Shown here one piece after another: positions 48,528 to 58,080 of a DNA stretch of 64,000 nt. The DNA is from Moringa oleifera (lineage: Eukaryota; Streptophyta; Magnoliopsida; Brassicales; Moringaceae), in the NCBI GenBank assembly GCA_021397835.1, contig JAJFZO010000229.1:6764501-6828500 (forward strand), in the 5' to 3' direction. The notes under the pieces are model-generated. The model ran no database searches, was not told the DNA's origin, and worked only from the letters and a program-made list of their open reading frames with translations. Every line of letters starts with the position of its first letter. Positions within the stretch are counted from its first letter, which is position 1. Position numbers and translations under genes: made by a program.

Positions 48528-49490
48528 ATGCCAGGAGGGAGTGAGTCAATGCACGAGCGTGTTGCTCAGTTGGAAGAGATCGTTGGTGCATCATCGGAGG
48601 GGTCAACAAGCACATTTGCAAAGTTGATGGAGACAATTACCCAATGACAATACTCGATGGTAGAGGACATTGAAATCTCAAGGAGACTATGACGAGCCTT
48701 GAGACCAAGATCATGTTGTTGAAAAGGGCTGCCCATACATCAAAAGTAGGAGCGAACACTACTGTGGCTAAGCTGAAGGTGCCAGAACCAAAGCTGTTCT
48801 CTGGAGAGAGGAACGCCAAGGAGTTGGAGAACTTCTTGTGGGATATGGAGCAGTATTTCAAAGCTGCTCGAGTGCCCATAAACGACCAGGTAATGATCAC
48901 ATCCATGTACTTATCTAGTGATGCTAAGTTGTGGTGGCGCATCTGTATGCAGGATGATGCTATCATGGGAAGACCTAGGATTGATTCCTGGGAGGCATTG
49001 AAAAAGGAATTGAGAGAGCAATTCCTATCATGTAACACTTTGTTTATGGCTAGGGAACAACTAAAGCACTTGAAGCAGACGGGCTCAATGCGCGACTTTG
49101 TGAAGGAGTTCAGTTCCCTGATGTTAGACATCAAAAACATGTTGGAGGAGGATAGGTTGTTTAACTTCTTATCAGGTTTGCAGCCGTGGGCTCAAGTAGA
49201 ACTAAGGCAGCAAGGTGTCAAAGACTTGCCCTTAGTATTTTCCATGGCAGATAGCTTGGTGGATTTCAAGCATGTAGGTGATGCTTTCAAAAAAGGTGAG
49301 AAACGAGGGGAGGCTGGAAAGGAGATGAAAAAGTCCAATGGCAAGGGCAAGAAAAAGAAGAATGCCAAGTCCAGCAAGCCTCGAAGCTTATCCCCTTTGA
49401 AGGGTAAGGGAAAGAATGTGGACCAAGGGGTTGCTTCTTATGCAACAGGCCATATAGAGCACATGACTATCAACACAAGGAGAAGTTAGC
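48528..49490 (+). pseudogene. gag: gag pseudogene (unit 2 element)
   Basis: Capsid-type Gag of a plant Ty3/gypsy chromovirus. The longest open stretch (48,689-49,489, 266 residues) includes KVPEPKLFSGERNAKELENF, WDMEQYFKAA, SMYLSSDAKLWWR and a lysine-rich tail (KGKKKKNAKSSKP). The likely original start is ATG at 48,528, where copy 3 has MLGGSESMRERV-like sequence. The first ~50 codons are out of frame with the main stretch and contain a TGA (about 48,645), so there is a stop and a frameshift. A lost G near 49,427 shifts the frame just before the zinc knuckle, and its histidine position is also changed. It closely matches the gag at 56,812. Confidence 0.88.
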
Positions 49491-50046
49491 GGCGCTCATA
49501 GCAATAGAGGATTCCCCCAAGGAAGAGGAAGGGAATACCATAACTCGGGCAAACCCAATCCAATTGCTGAATGCGATCACACCCAAGAACTTGCAGAAAG
49601 GGTTGATCTATGTCCCAGTGAAGGTAAACGAGAAGGATGCAATGGCAATGTTGGATGCGGGTGCTACCAACAATTTCATCATAAAAAAAGAAGTGGGAAA
49701 GCTCGGGCTTAAGCTTTCTCCAGCCTCGATCAAGTTCAAAGCAGTGAATGTTGAGGCAAAGGCAGTATGGCGGAGCTGCTAATACGACCCTTGAAGTAGG
49801 CGAATGAAAAGGTACGTCTAACTTCATGATAACTCAGTTAGATGACTTCGATGTTATCTTGAGTCTAGAATTTTTTAGACAAGCCAAGGCATTGGTGATG
49901 CCTCACTTAGGTGGATTACTCATGGCTAATGAGCGAGCCCCAAGCATAATCAGAACGGAAGCAGCAAGGGAGCTTTCGGTAAACAAGAAGCAGATCAGGT
50001 TGCAATCTGCAAAGTGATTTAAGTCAGAACTGCAAAAAGGTGAAGT
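49490..50046 (+). pseudogene. pol: protease and start of pol, pseudogene (unit 2 element)
   Basis: Continues from gag in a shifted frame. Retroviral-type aspartic protease: VNEKDAMAMLDAGATNNFI keeps the catalytic Asp and the Gly-Ala-Thr of the DTGAT motif, with Thr changed to Ala. This copy retains about 22 residues (from NPIQLLNAI to GLIYVPV) that copy 3 has lost. The frame breaks near 49,770; 49,826-50,017 then encodes MITQLDDFDVILSLEFF, the linker before reverse transcriptase. The sequence ends at the deletion scar near 50,047. Confidence 0.82.
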
Positions 50047-50378
50047 GACGATACCAAAACATCTAAGGTTGCACCCAACATTCCACACAAGCTTCCTTAA
50101 AGAGTTTTAGGAAGATGCCGATCGCGGATGCAAGCAGGCTAAGCATGCCCCACCGATAACGCGAGTTCAATTTAACAAGGACATAGAAAAAATCCTTGAT
50201 CATCGAACGGAGGGCTATAGTAAGATGAATGAGAGGACATATAGTCCAGTGGAAAGGCACCAGTGAGGTGGATGCGAGTTGGGAAAAAGATACCACATTG
50301 TGGCAATTCGAGGACTAGATCAAGGCATACCACAAAACTAAGCCAACGAGGTGTCGAGCTTTTCTAGTCAGGGTAGTT
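50047..50378 (+). pseudogene. integrase C-terminus/chromodomain remnant (unit 2 element)
   Basis: After GAAGTGACGATACC the sequence jumps to AAAACATCTAAGGTTGCACC, which corresponds to about 60,833 in the complete element. It encodes HPTFHTSFLKEF, then an in-frame stop, the chromodomain start (DIEKILDHRTEGYSKMN), and after a frame break WKGTSEVDASWEKDTTLWQF. The last stretch before the LTR is the degraded polypurine tract region (GGGTAGTT). Confidence 0.82.
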
Positions 50379-51529
50379 TGTCAGACCCTTGAATTTGAGT
50401 ACCAAGCCATAGGCATGGTGAGTCTTGCTCCATGTTCAAACTACAAGTGTGGAGGGTCATGCTAGTAAGGCAAAAATGCATGAGTTAGATATGGAAATGA
50501 ATGCGAGAGACTTGGTGAGAAATCGAGTTTCATACTCACAATGGTGAGATACGCTGATGAGCTGGGAACGTCATGGAGTGAGGGATGATGCACACAAACA
50601 GACCCACAAGCCCACTTAAGGGGAAAGCGGCAGAGATGCCTCAAGCAAGCACCAATACATAGTGGTGCGAATATGTCCAGTGACGGGAACACAGGGCAAA
50701 TTTCGGGAACCCAACTTATCATGGGTGGAAACTCCAGCAAGCGAAGATATCCCACAAAGAAATGATATGGCTATTGGCCACAGGAGGATCAAGGAAATAG
50801 AAGGATAAAAAAGAGATGTCTATGCCGAAAGTCAAGGGAGATAAGGCATAAAAAGAGTCCTGAACGAAAACCACCTCCTCAAGCCTATCCAAACTGGTTG
50901 AAAACGGATAAGAAGGCTCGGAGAAGACTTCAAAGGATATGAGATCCTTGACTCATGAAGAGTCCATGTAGGAGAAGGATGCTATCCAAATGGAGAGTAC
51001 TTATGGGAAGAGGATGCTATCCAAATATCCTTGAGTCATGGAGAGTCCTTGCAGGAGAAGGATGCTATCCAAAGATCCTTAACTCATGGAAAGTCCTTGT
51101 AGGAGAAGAATGTTATCTAAACTTTGAAGATAAGCCTCAATGAGATAAAAGATTCGTGATCAAGATTAGGTGGCCTATCCGAAAGACTTGGGATAACTAA
51201 GAGAGAGTGTTTGAGTAGGACACTCCTCAACTAGTATAAAAAAGGGGCTTGGGTTCAATTGTAAAGACATTGAGTAATGCAAACTTAAGTGTGTGGGTAG
51301 TTAGAGGCTTTGGGTACTCTCAGAGAGAGACCTTTCTTTTGTAAATAGTTTCTTCATTTTGAATAAAGGTAGAGAAAGAGTTCTCTTAGTACTGTCTCTT
51401 TACTTTGCTTTTACATTGTTGTCTCTTCGTCTTCGCTTGGCGTGGGCTTAGAAAGTTGGGCTAGCTAGGTGGACGCACTTAGTGCCATCAAAATAGGGTT
51501 GCACTGATCCCGCAACAGATGGTGTGACA
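50379..51529 (+). mobile_element. 3' LTR of unit 2 element (1,151 bp, expanded)
   Basis: Begins TGTCAGACCCTTGAATTTGA and ends GGTGTGACA, followed by CCTAC at 51,530. It is about 130 bp longer than the other LTRs because of a local tandem expansion at about 50,945-51,120. A TATA-like box is at about 51,235 (TATAAAAAAGGGG). Confidence 0.92.
50945..51120 (+). repeat. ~48 bp minisatellite expansion inside LTR
   Basis: GATGCTATCC recurs at 50,978, 51,013 and 51,061, with a diverged form at about 51,109. Each is preceded by variants of AGTCCTTGCAGGAGAAG and CTCATGGA. Steps are 35, 48 and 48 bp. The other three LTRs have a single copy of this unit (for example about 3,900-3,955). Confidence 0.85.
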
Positions 51530-51767
51530 CCTACTATGGTGGTGATGGATGACGAAGAATTAGGGTTCGATTTCGAAGATGAACAACTACAAAAGCATTT
51601 GCCAAGGATGTTTTCATTAATTAAGAATGAAAGTTAGGAGATTAAAGACGATCAGATACTGTCCTAGTCTCAACCATAAACGATACCAACCAGTGATTAG
51701 GGGATGTTGCTTTTAGGACTCCACTGGCACCTTATGAGAAATGAAAGTCTTTGGGTTCCGAGGGAAA

Positions 51768-51828
<61 letters not shown>

Positions 51829-51853
51829 GCGGCTTAATTTGACTCAATACGGA

Positions 51854-51919
<66 letters not shown>

Positions 51920-52265
51920 GGTGGTGCATGGCCGTTCTTAGTTGGTGGAGCGATTTGTCTTGTTAATTTCATTAACGAACGAGACCTCAGCCTACTAACT
52001 AGCGATGTGAAGGTAACCCTCCACAAGGAAGTTTGAGGCAATAACAGGTCTGTGATGCCCTTAGATGTTCTGGGCCGCATGACCCCTACACTGATGTATT
52101 CAACGAGTTCATAGCCTTGGCCGACAGACTCGGGTAATCTTTGAAATTTCATCACGATGGGGATAGATCATTGCAATTATTGGTCTTCAACGAGGAATTC
52201 CTAGTAAGAACGAGTCATCAGCTCGCGTTTACTACGTCCCTGCCCTTTGTACACACCGCCTATCA

Positions 52266-52305
<40 letters not shown>

Positions 52306-52422
52306 GACAACGTGGGTGGTTCGCCACTTGCTACATCACGAGAAGTCCACTGAACCTTATCATTTAAAGGAAGGAGAAGTTGTAACAAGGTTTCTGTAGG
52401 TGAACCTGTAGAAGGATCATTG
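51530..52422 (+). rRNA. 18S rRNA pseudogene fragment (unit 2, 3' part)
   Basis: Starts at the CCTAC target site and ends at GAAGGATCATTG. The 5' ~340 nt are absent from this unit. An internal deletion of about 0.53 kb joins GATTTCGAAGA to TGAACAACTACAAAAGC near 51,578. A second deletion of about 37 bp lies near 52,022 (the segment matching GGCCAGCTTCTTAGTAGG in unit 1). The rest keeps the 3' landmarks, including GGAGCCTGCGGCTTAATTTG and TTTCTGTAGGTGAACCTG. It cannot encode a functional 18S. Confidence 0.93.
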
Positions 52423-52518
52423 TCAAAAACTTGCTCAACGAAACGACCCGCGAACACGTTGTAAACACACCAGCAGGGCGGAGGTCTCTCGAGCCACTCG
52501 TCCCGCCTCGCGCGGCAA
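52423..52518 (+). other. truncated ITS1 (unit 2)
   Basis: The first ~96 bp of ITS1, aligning with 5,780-5,875 and ending at GCGGCAA. It is then joined, through a few unplaced bases (CCCA), to the 3' region of 26S. The rest of ITS1, 5.8S, ITS2 and most of 26S are missing. Confidence 0.88.
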
Positions 52519-52522
52519 CCCA

Positions 52523-52955
52523 TCATGAGACAGGTTAGTTTTACCTTACTGATGCCCGTGTCGTGATAGTAGGTCAACCTAGTACGAGAGGAACCGTTGA
52601 TTCGTACAATTGGTCATCGTGCTTGGTTGGAAAGCCAACGGCGCGAAGCTATTGTACGCTGGATTATGACTGAACACCTCTAAGTTATAATCCGGGCTAG
52701 AAGCAATGCATTCCCCTATAGCCCGATTGCCTACCTCCAGTAAGTGCCTCCCGGCCCCCAAAGGGACATGTCATTGGCCAAGCCTACACGACGAAGGAGC
52801 CTCGCGGGCTGCCTTGAAGTGTGATTCCCACTGAGCGACGGGTAAAATCATTTGCAGATGACTTAAATATGCGATGGGGTATTGTAAGTGGCAGAGTGGC
52901 CTTACTATCACGATCCACTGAGATTCAGCCCTTTGTCACTTCGATTCGTCCCTCC
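52523..52955 (+). rRNA. 26S rRNA fragment, last ~430 bp (unit 2)
   Basis: Begins TCATGAGACAGGTTAGTTTT and ends near CACTGAGATTCAGCCCTTTG. It matches 9,352-9,775 of the full 26S. The sarcin-ricin loop AGTACGAGAGGAACC (52,581) is intact here although it is mutated in unit 1. As a fragment fused to ITS1 it is a pseudogene. Confidence 0.93.
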
Positions 52956-53198
52956 CCCTCTCCCGAACCCCCACAATAATTGTCCCTCTCTTTTTGGCAA
53001 TTGATGTCCCAAGGTTTGAAATCATCCCTCAAGATAATAACCTTGAAAAAGAAGCAAGTTCTTTGGGCTGGTAGAGAATGAGAAACATAAGGGAAAAACA
53101 CTTGGAAACATATCGGAAAGCAATTGAGAACCAAGTGTTACTTTAATAAAAAATATATATATCTAACAAAAACTTGTCCCTCGATGCTGTCCCTCGAT
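52956..53198 (+). other. 26S 3' flank / start of short IGS (unit 2 to 3)
   Basis: Homologue of 9,776-10,005: CCCTCTCTTTTTGGCAATTG, AGGGAAAAACACTTGGAAAC and an AAAAAATATATATATCTAA tract. No gene is present. Confidence 0.65.
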
Positions 53199-53590
53199 AA
53201 AGTACTACTCAATGAGTGAGCCAGGGGAGCTATGTCACACAAACACTGGGCACGGGAGGCATGCCTTGGCAGCCCCCAGTAAGCACGGCATGGGCAGCTT
53301 GCCCAGCGTGCAATAGCAGTGGACGCACCAGCCAGGCCACTCGCGCCTATCGCTTACCAGCCCCTCGTCCCTGACCCTCAACATGGTGCCCAGCGAGTGA
53401 GCTAGGGAAGTTATGTCATACGGACCCTGGGCACCAGAGGCATGCCTCGGCATCCCCCAGTAGGCATGGCATGGGCTGCTTGCCCAGTGTGCGGCAGCGG
53501 TGGCCGCACCAGCCAGGCCATGGGCACCCATCGTAAGCCAACCCCCTCATCTTTGCCCTTCGACATGGTGCCAGCGTGTGAGCCAAGGGT
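53199..53590 (+). repeat. short IGS subrepeat array (two monomers)
   Basis: Two monomers, with landmarks GAGGCATGCCTTGGCAGCC near 53,257 and GAGGCATGCCTCGGCATCC near 53,440 (about 182 bp apart), plus a partial third. This is the same monomer family as the 38 kb array, here reduced to the minimum. Confidence 0.9.
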
Positions 53591-54196
53591 GCCACAACAA
53601 TCCCCAGCAGGCACGGTGCCAGCCTTGCCAAGGGCACCCCACGCGTGCTAGCCGCGAGCATGCTATGAGGCTCGGCACTTGCTATGGGCGTTCATTTCAT
53701 GGGCAAGCTGGGCTTGGCCGTGTCCTCTAGCTGTTATGGACCCTGAGGGCAGCCATAGAGTGGCTGGAGGTGCATTGAATAGGGCAGCCAGCATGCACCC
53801 TGGGCTAGGCAGAGGCACAGCTGCCCCAATGTATTGGTTATAATGCCCAGTTTCGAAATTGGTATGAATTGACAGTCTCTTCATCATGAAATTGGTCTCA
53901 AAATGATTCAAATAAATCTTGTAATTCATGAGGGGTCTGCTCCTGAAGTTTGGGATCATTTGGACTCACTGACTTTTTTTTTATTATTTTTTCAATTTTT
54001 GATTGTAAAAAATTCATTAAAAAAAATTTAGTGCCCAAAAAATTCTGAAATGTTCTTTAATGGTAGATATGATTATTCTCCATTTATGTGCAAAATTTCA
54101 ACTCAAAATTCCAAGTAAATAACATTTTAGACCCATTATGACGGCTCAAATATATTGATATTTCCTCCTACGGGAGTGAAATTTCATTTAAGACTC
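53591..54196 (+). other. IGS spacer and AT-rich tract upstream of candidate Pol I start (unit 3)
   Basis: Homologous to 871-1,471. A GC-rich part (53,591-53,940) is followed by an A/T-rich part (about 53,955-54,190) with runs of T and A. Open frames here are not conserved and no gene is supported. Confidence 0.65.
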
Positions 54197-54211
54197 TTTA
54201 GGGGGGAGGTG
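54197..54211 (+). promoter_or_regulatory. candidate RNA polymerase I initiation core (unit 3)
   Basis: TTTAGGGGGGAGGTGG is identical to the unit 1 copy at 1,474. It lies about 1.2 kb before the 18S start. As in unit 1, the call rests on partial match to the plant initiator and on position. Confidence 0.4.
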
Positions 54212-55399
54212 GTCACCTAGGTTGTTGGGTGCCAACAGGCCATGCGTGCTCCCCCCTGCCCATCCACATGGGAAATCGCTGGGCTTGGGGAACCCAGTGC
54301 GCATGGCATGGGCAAGGCGGCTTGCTGCCTTGCCCATCCAGTCGGTGGTGCGTGGCTGTGGCGGTCATCAATGTCGGTCGGTAGGCGGCCGATGACGTTG
54401 GTCGAATAGTGTGGGATGCCCAATCAGTAGCCAATAGATTGAGGAAAACGTGGGAAACAAAATCTGCTAAATTGTGGGCAACAAAACGAGAAAAATTGTG
54501 GGATAATGAGCTGGGATGTGGCTAGATAAGCTCGACGGTATGGGTGGCAAAGCTAACCATGATGCATGCTACGCGAGGGCTAAATCGCTGGGGGATTTCG
54601 AGCATGCAGAGTGCCTCGTCATAGGCCCTCGAGGCAGCGAATGCGCGGTTGGGTCCTGACCCTCAGGCTTGCTGATGCGAACTCGTTGCGCAACGCGATT
54701 GACGACACGATGGTCGACCGTTAGCATCGAGCGAGCCACACGGCCAACCTAGGCACGATGTGACACCCTGCTGCCAAAGCCCTATTGGTGGAAAAAATGT
54801 GGGAAATGAAATCCACAAAATCGTGGGATAATGAGCTGGGATGTGGTTACATAAGCTTGACGGTGTGGACGACGAAGCTAACGATGATGCATGCTATGTG
54901 ATGGCCAAATCGTTGGGGGGATTTCGAGCATGTGGAGTGCGTCTTTGCAAGCCCTCAGGCAACTTACCGAGGTGGACTCGTTACGCAGCGCGATCGAACT
55001 ATCTACTAGCACATCATTTCAAGTTCGACCCCAAGCCATACATTGGCTTTTAGTGGGTGACATCGGGACCCTGTGTTGCGTACCCTCACAAATGAAATTC
55101 GATGATTTGAGTCAATTATCTTTAATCCATATCCCTTGCTGGCATGGGCGGAAACCTAAGCCGGGCCTCGTGCTCCAAGCATGGCTTGCTTTGGCATGTG
55201 GTATCTTTTGTACATGAGCGCTTGGTCGTCCCCTCAGGTGCAAAAAGTGTTGCGATGGAGTGGCCTTGGCCTCTGCTTGTCTAAGCAAAAGCATTTGTCC
55301 CATGTCCCATTGATTTTGAATGATGATCGTGAAAGCTTTAGCCTCAATGAGCCTTACGGAACACTTCGATCCTAGTTGGCGTAGTGTCTCAAAGGATGC
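54212..55399 (+). other. 5' ETS, unit 3
   Basis: From the candidate Pol I start to the 18S start. It contains the paired GTGGGATAATGAG repeats at 54,498 and 54,823, and about 55,010-55,399 is well conserved with about 2,610-2,983. It is roughly 300 bp shorter than the unit 1 ETS, partly because the second tandem unit is truncated. No gene is present. Confidence 0.65.
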
Positions 55400-55745
55400 T
55401 ACCTGGTTGATCTTGCCAGTAGTCATATGCTTGTCTCAAAGATTAAGCCATGCATGCGTAAATATGAACTAATTCAGACTGTGAAACTGCGAATGGCTCA
55501 TTAAATCAGTTATAGTTTGTTTGATGGTACCTACTACTCGGATAACCATAGTAATTCTAGAGCTAATACATGCAACAAACCCCAACTTCTGGAAGGAGCG
55601 TATTTATTAGATAAAAGGTTGACGTTGGCTTCACCCGTTGCTCTGATGATTCATGATAACTCGATGGATTGCAAGGCCATTGTGTCGGTGACACATGATT
55701 CAAATTTCTGCCCTATCAACTTTCGATGGTAGGATAATTGCCTAC
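55400..55745 (+). rRNA. 18S rRNA pseudogene, 5' part (unit 3, before retrotransposon)
   Basis: Starts with a near-perfect TACCTGGTTGATCTTGCCAG and runs 346 nt to the CCTAC target site, the same 18S coordinate as in unit 1. It is less decayed than the unit 1 copy (TACC and GCCAG are kept), but the 6.4 kb insertion disables it. Confidence 0.95.
55741..55745. repeat. left target-site duplication (CCTAC) of complete element
   Basis: CCTAC at 55,741-55,745 is repeated exactly at 62,184-62,188. The uninterrupted 18S sequence here would read GCCTACTATGGTGG with a single CCTAC. Confidence 0.95.
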
Positions 55746-56767
55746 TGTCAGACCCTTGAATCTGAGTACCAAGGCGTAGGCATGGCGAGTCTTGCGCCAT
55801 GCCTGGACCTACAAGTGTGGAGGACTATGCTAGCAAGGCAAAAACGCATGAGTTAGACATGAAAACGAATGCGAAAGACTTGGTGAGAAATCGAGTTTCA
55901 CACTTATAGTGGTGAGATTCGTTGGTGAGTTAGGAACGTTGTGGGGCGAGGGATGAAGCACACAAACATACCCATAAGCCCGTTTAAGGGGAAAAGCGGC
56001 AGAAATGCCTCAAGTAAGCACCAGCACACGGTGGTGTGAATATGTCCAGTGATGGGAACACAGGGCAGAATCTGGGAACCTAACTTGGCATGGATAGAAA
56101 GTCCAGCAAGCAAAGGTATTCCATAAAAAAAGGATATGGCTATTGGCTAGAGGAGGATCAAGGTGATATAAGGATAAGAAAGAGATGTCTACCCTGAAAG
56201 CTAAGGGAGATAAGGCTCGAAAAGAGTCCAGAATGAAACCATCTCCTCAAGCCTATCCAAACCGGTCGAAAGCGAATAAGAAGGCTTAGAGAAGAATTTA
56301 AAGAAAATGAGATCCTTGACTAAAGGAGAGTCCCTGCGGAAGAAGGATGTTATCTAAACTTTAAAGATAAGTCTCAATGGGATAAAAGATTCGTGATCAA
56401 GATTGGGTGGCCTATCCGAAAAACATGGGATAACCAAAAGGGAGTGTTTGAGTAGGACACTCCTCAACTAGTATAAAAAAAGGGCTTGGGTTCAGTTGTA
56501 AACATATCAAGTAATACAAACGCAAGTGTGTGGGTAGCTAAAGGCATTGGGTGCTCTTAGAGAGGGACCCTTCTTTTGTAAAGAGTTCCTTTATTTTCAA
56601 TAAAGGTTGAGAAAGAGTTCTCGTAATACCATCTTCCTACTTTGCATTTTGCATAGTTGGCTCTTATTCTTCTTTTGGTATGGGCTTACAATGTTGGGCT
56701 GGTTAGGTGGATGCATCTAGCGCCATCACACTAGAGTTACGCTAATCCCGCAACTGACTGTGTGACT
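55746..56767 (+). mobile_element. 5' LTR of complete element
   Basis: Starts TGTCAGACCCTTGAATCTGA and ends GACTGTGTGACT, where the final CA has decayed to CT. A TATA-like box is at about 56,472 and AATAAA at 56,599-56,604. Confidence 0.93.
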
Positions 56768-56770
56768 ATT

Positions 56771-56782
56771 TGGTATCAGAGC
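56771..56782 (+). other. primer binding site, initiator tRNA-Met
   Basis: TGGTATCAGAGC, three bases after the LTR, is a perfect complement of the 3' end of plant initiator tRNA-Met including its CCA. It is a priming site and not a tRNA gene. Confidence 0.93.
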
Positions 56783-56811
56783 ATGGTTGATCTTATCGCT
56801 GCCAAGGCCCC

Positions 56812-57774
56812 ATGCTAGGAGGGAGTGAGTCAATGCGAGAGCGTGTCACTCGGTTGGAAGAGGTCGTTGGTACACTGACGGAGGGATCAACATGCACGCT
56901 AGTTGAGTTGATAGAGACAATCGCCCAGCAACAATCCTCGATGGAAGAAGACATCAGAAACCTCAAGGAAACCGTAAGAAGCCTTGCGACCGAGATTGGG
57001 TTGCTAAAAAGGGCTCCCCACACCCCTATGGTAGGGGCAAACTTTACTATGGCTAAGCTGAAGGTGCCAGAACCAAAGTCATTCTCTAGAGAGAAGAACC
57101 CCAAGGAGTTGGAGAACTTCTTGTGGGATATGGAGCAGTACTTCAAAGCTACTATAGTGCCTGAAAATGACCAGGTAATGATCACATCCATGTACTTATC
57201 TGGTGATGCTAAGTTGTGGTGGCACAGTCGTATGCAGGATGACACTATCATGGGAAGACCTAGCATTGATTCGTGGGAGGCACTCAAAAAGCAATTGAAG
57301 GAGCAATTCCTGCCATGCAACACCTCGTTCATGGCTAGGGAACAACTGAAATGTCAGAAGCAGATAGATTCAGTGCGTGACTTCATCAAGGAGATCAGTT
57401 CACTGATGCTGGACCTCAAGAATAGGTCAGAGGAGGATAGGTTGTTTAACTTCCTATCAGGCTTGCAGCCATGGGCTTAAGTAGAATTGAGGCGACAAGG
57501 TGTCAAAGACTTACCCTCAGCATTTTTCATGGCAGATAGCTTAGTGGATTTCAAGTATGCAGGTGGTGCTCCCGAAAAGAAAGGTGAGAAACGAAGGAAG
57601 GCTGGAAAAGAGATGAAAAAACCCAATGGCAAGGGTAAGAAAAAGAAGAATGTTGAGTTCAGCAAGCCTCGGGTCTCATCCCCTTTTAAAGGAAAGGGAA
57701 AGAGTGTGGATCAAGGGGGTTGCTTCTTATGCAATGGGCCACATAGAGCACGCGACTGTCCTCGTAAGGAGAAG
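56812..57774 (+). pseudogene. gag: gag pseudogene (complete element)
   Basis: Structural polyprotein that forms the cytoplasmic virus-like particle. The ATG at 56,812 opens a 222-codon frame with a coiled-coil-like N-terminus (RERVTRLEEVVGTL), the capsid segment (KVPEPKSFSREKNPKELENF, WDMEQYFKA, SMYLSGDAKLWW, FNFLSGLQPWA) and a stop TAA at 57,478. The same frame resumes at once (VELRRQGVKDLP), so this is a point nonsense mutation. A basic tail (KGKKKKNVEFSKP) leads to the nucleocapsid zinc knuckle CFLCNGPHRARDC (C-x2-C-x3-H-x4-C) near 57,721-57,760, intact here but broken in unit 2. Gag and pol share one frame. Confidence 0.92.
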
Positions 57775-58080
57775 TTAGTGGCGCTCATGGCAGCAGAGGA
57801 TTCCTCCAAGCAAAAGGAAGGGAAAGCCACAACTCGGGTGAAGGTAAACGGGAACGATGCAATGGCAATGTTAGATATGGGAGCTACTAAAAATTTCATC
57901 GCGAAAAGAGAAGTGAGAAAGCTCGGGCTTAAGCTTTTTCCAGCCTCGGTCAAGTTCAAAGCAATGAATGCTGAGGCGAAGGCAATATGCAGAGTTGCCA
58001 CTACGACCCTTGAAGTAGGTGAATGGAAAGGTACGTCCAATTTCATGATAACTCAGTTAGATGACTTTAATGTTATCTAG
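57775..58080 (+). pseudogene. pol: aspartic protease pseudogene (complete element)
   Basis: Follows the zinc knuckle in the same frame. The active-site motif appears as AMLDMGATKNFI, where family members have DTGAT; the catalytic Asp remains but Thr is Met. About 22 residues present in the unit 2 copy are missing before it (TTRVKVNGND joins directly), an in-frame deletion near 57,840. The frame ends at TAG 58,078, where the unit 2 copy reads on with VILSLEFF. Confidence 0.85.

Larger units (their letters stand above)
48389..51529 (+). mobile_element. truncated Ty3/gypsy chromovirus (unit 2 copy)
   Basis: Order: last 66 bp of a 5' LTR (48,389-48,454), primer binding site, gag, protease and early pol, a deletion scar near 50,047, the 3' end of the integrase/chromodomain region, and a 1,151 bp 3' LTR (50,379-51,529). 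Compared with the complete element at 55,746 it lacks most of the 5' LTR and about 2.56 kb covering reverse transcriptase, RNase H and most of integrase. It is followed by CCTAC and 18S sequence, the same insertion point as in units 1 and 3. Confidence 0.93.

Noticed and set aside
54197..54206. RNA polymerase II promoter at the TTTAGGGGGG block
   Set aside because: No downstream gene exists except rRNA. The position relative to the AT-rich tract and ETS fits Pol I better.
56771..56782. tRNA-Met gene
   Set aside because: Only the 12-base complement of the tRNA 3' end is present, in the position of a retrotransposon primer binding site. There is no cloverleaf.
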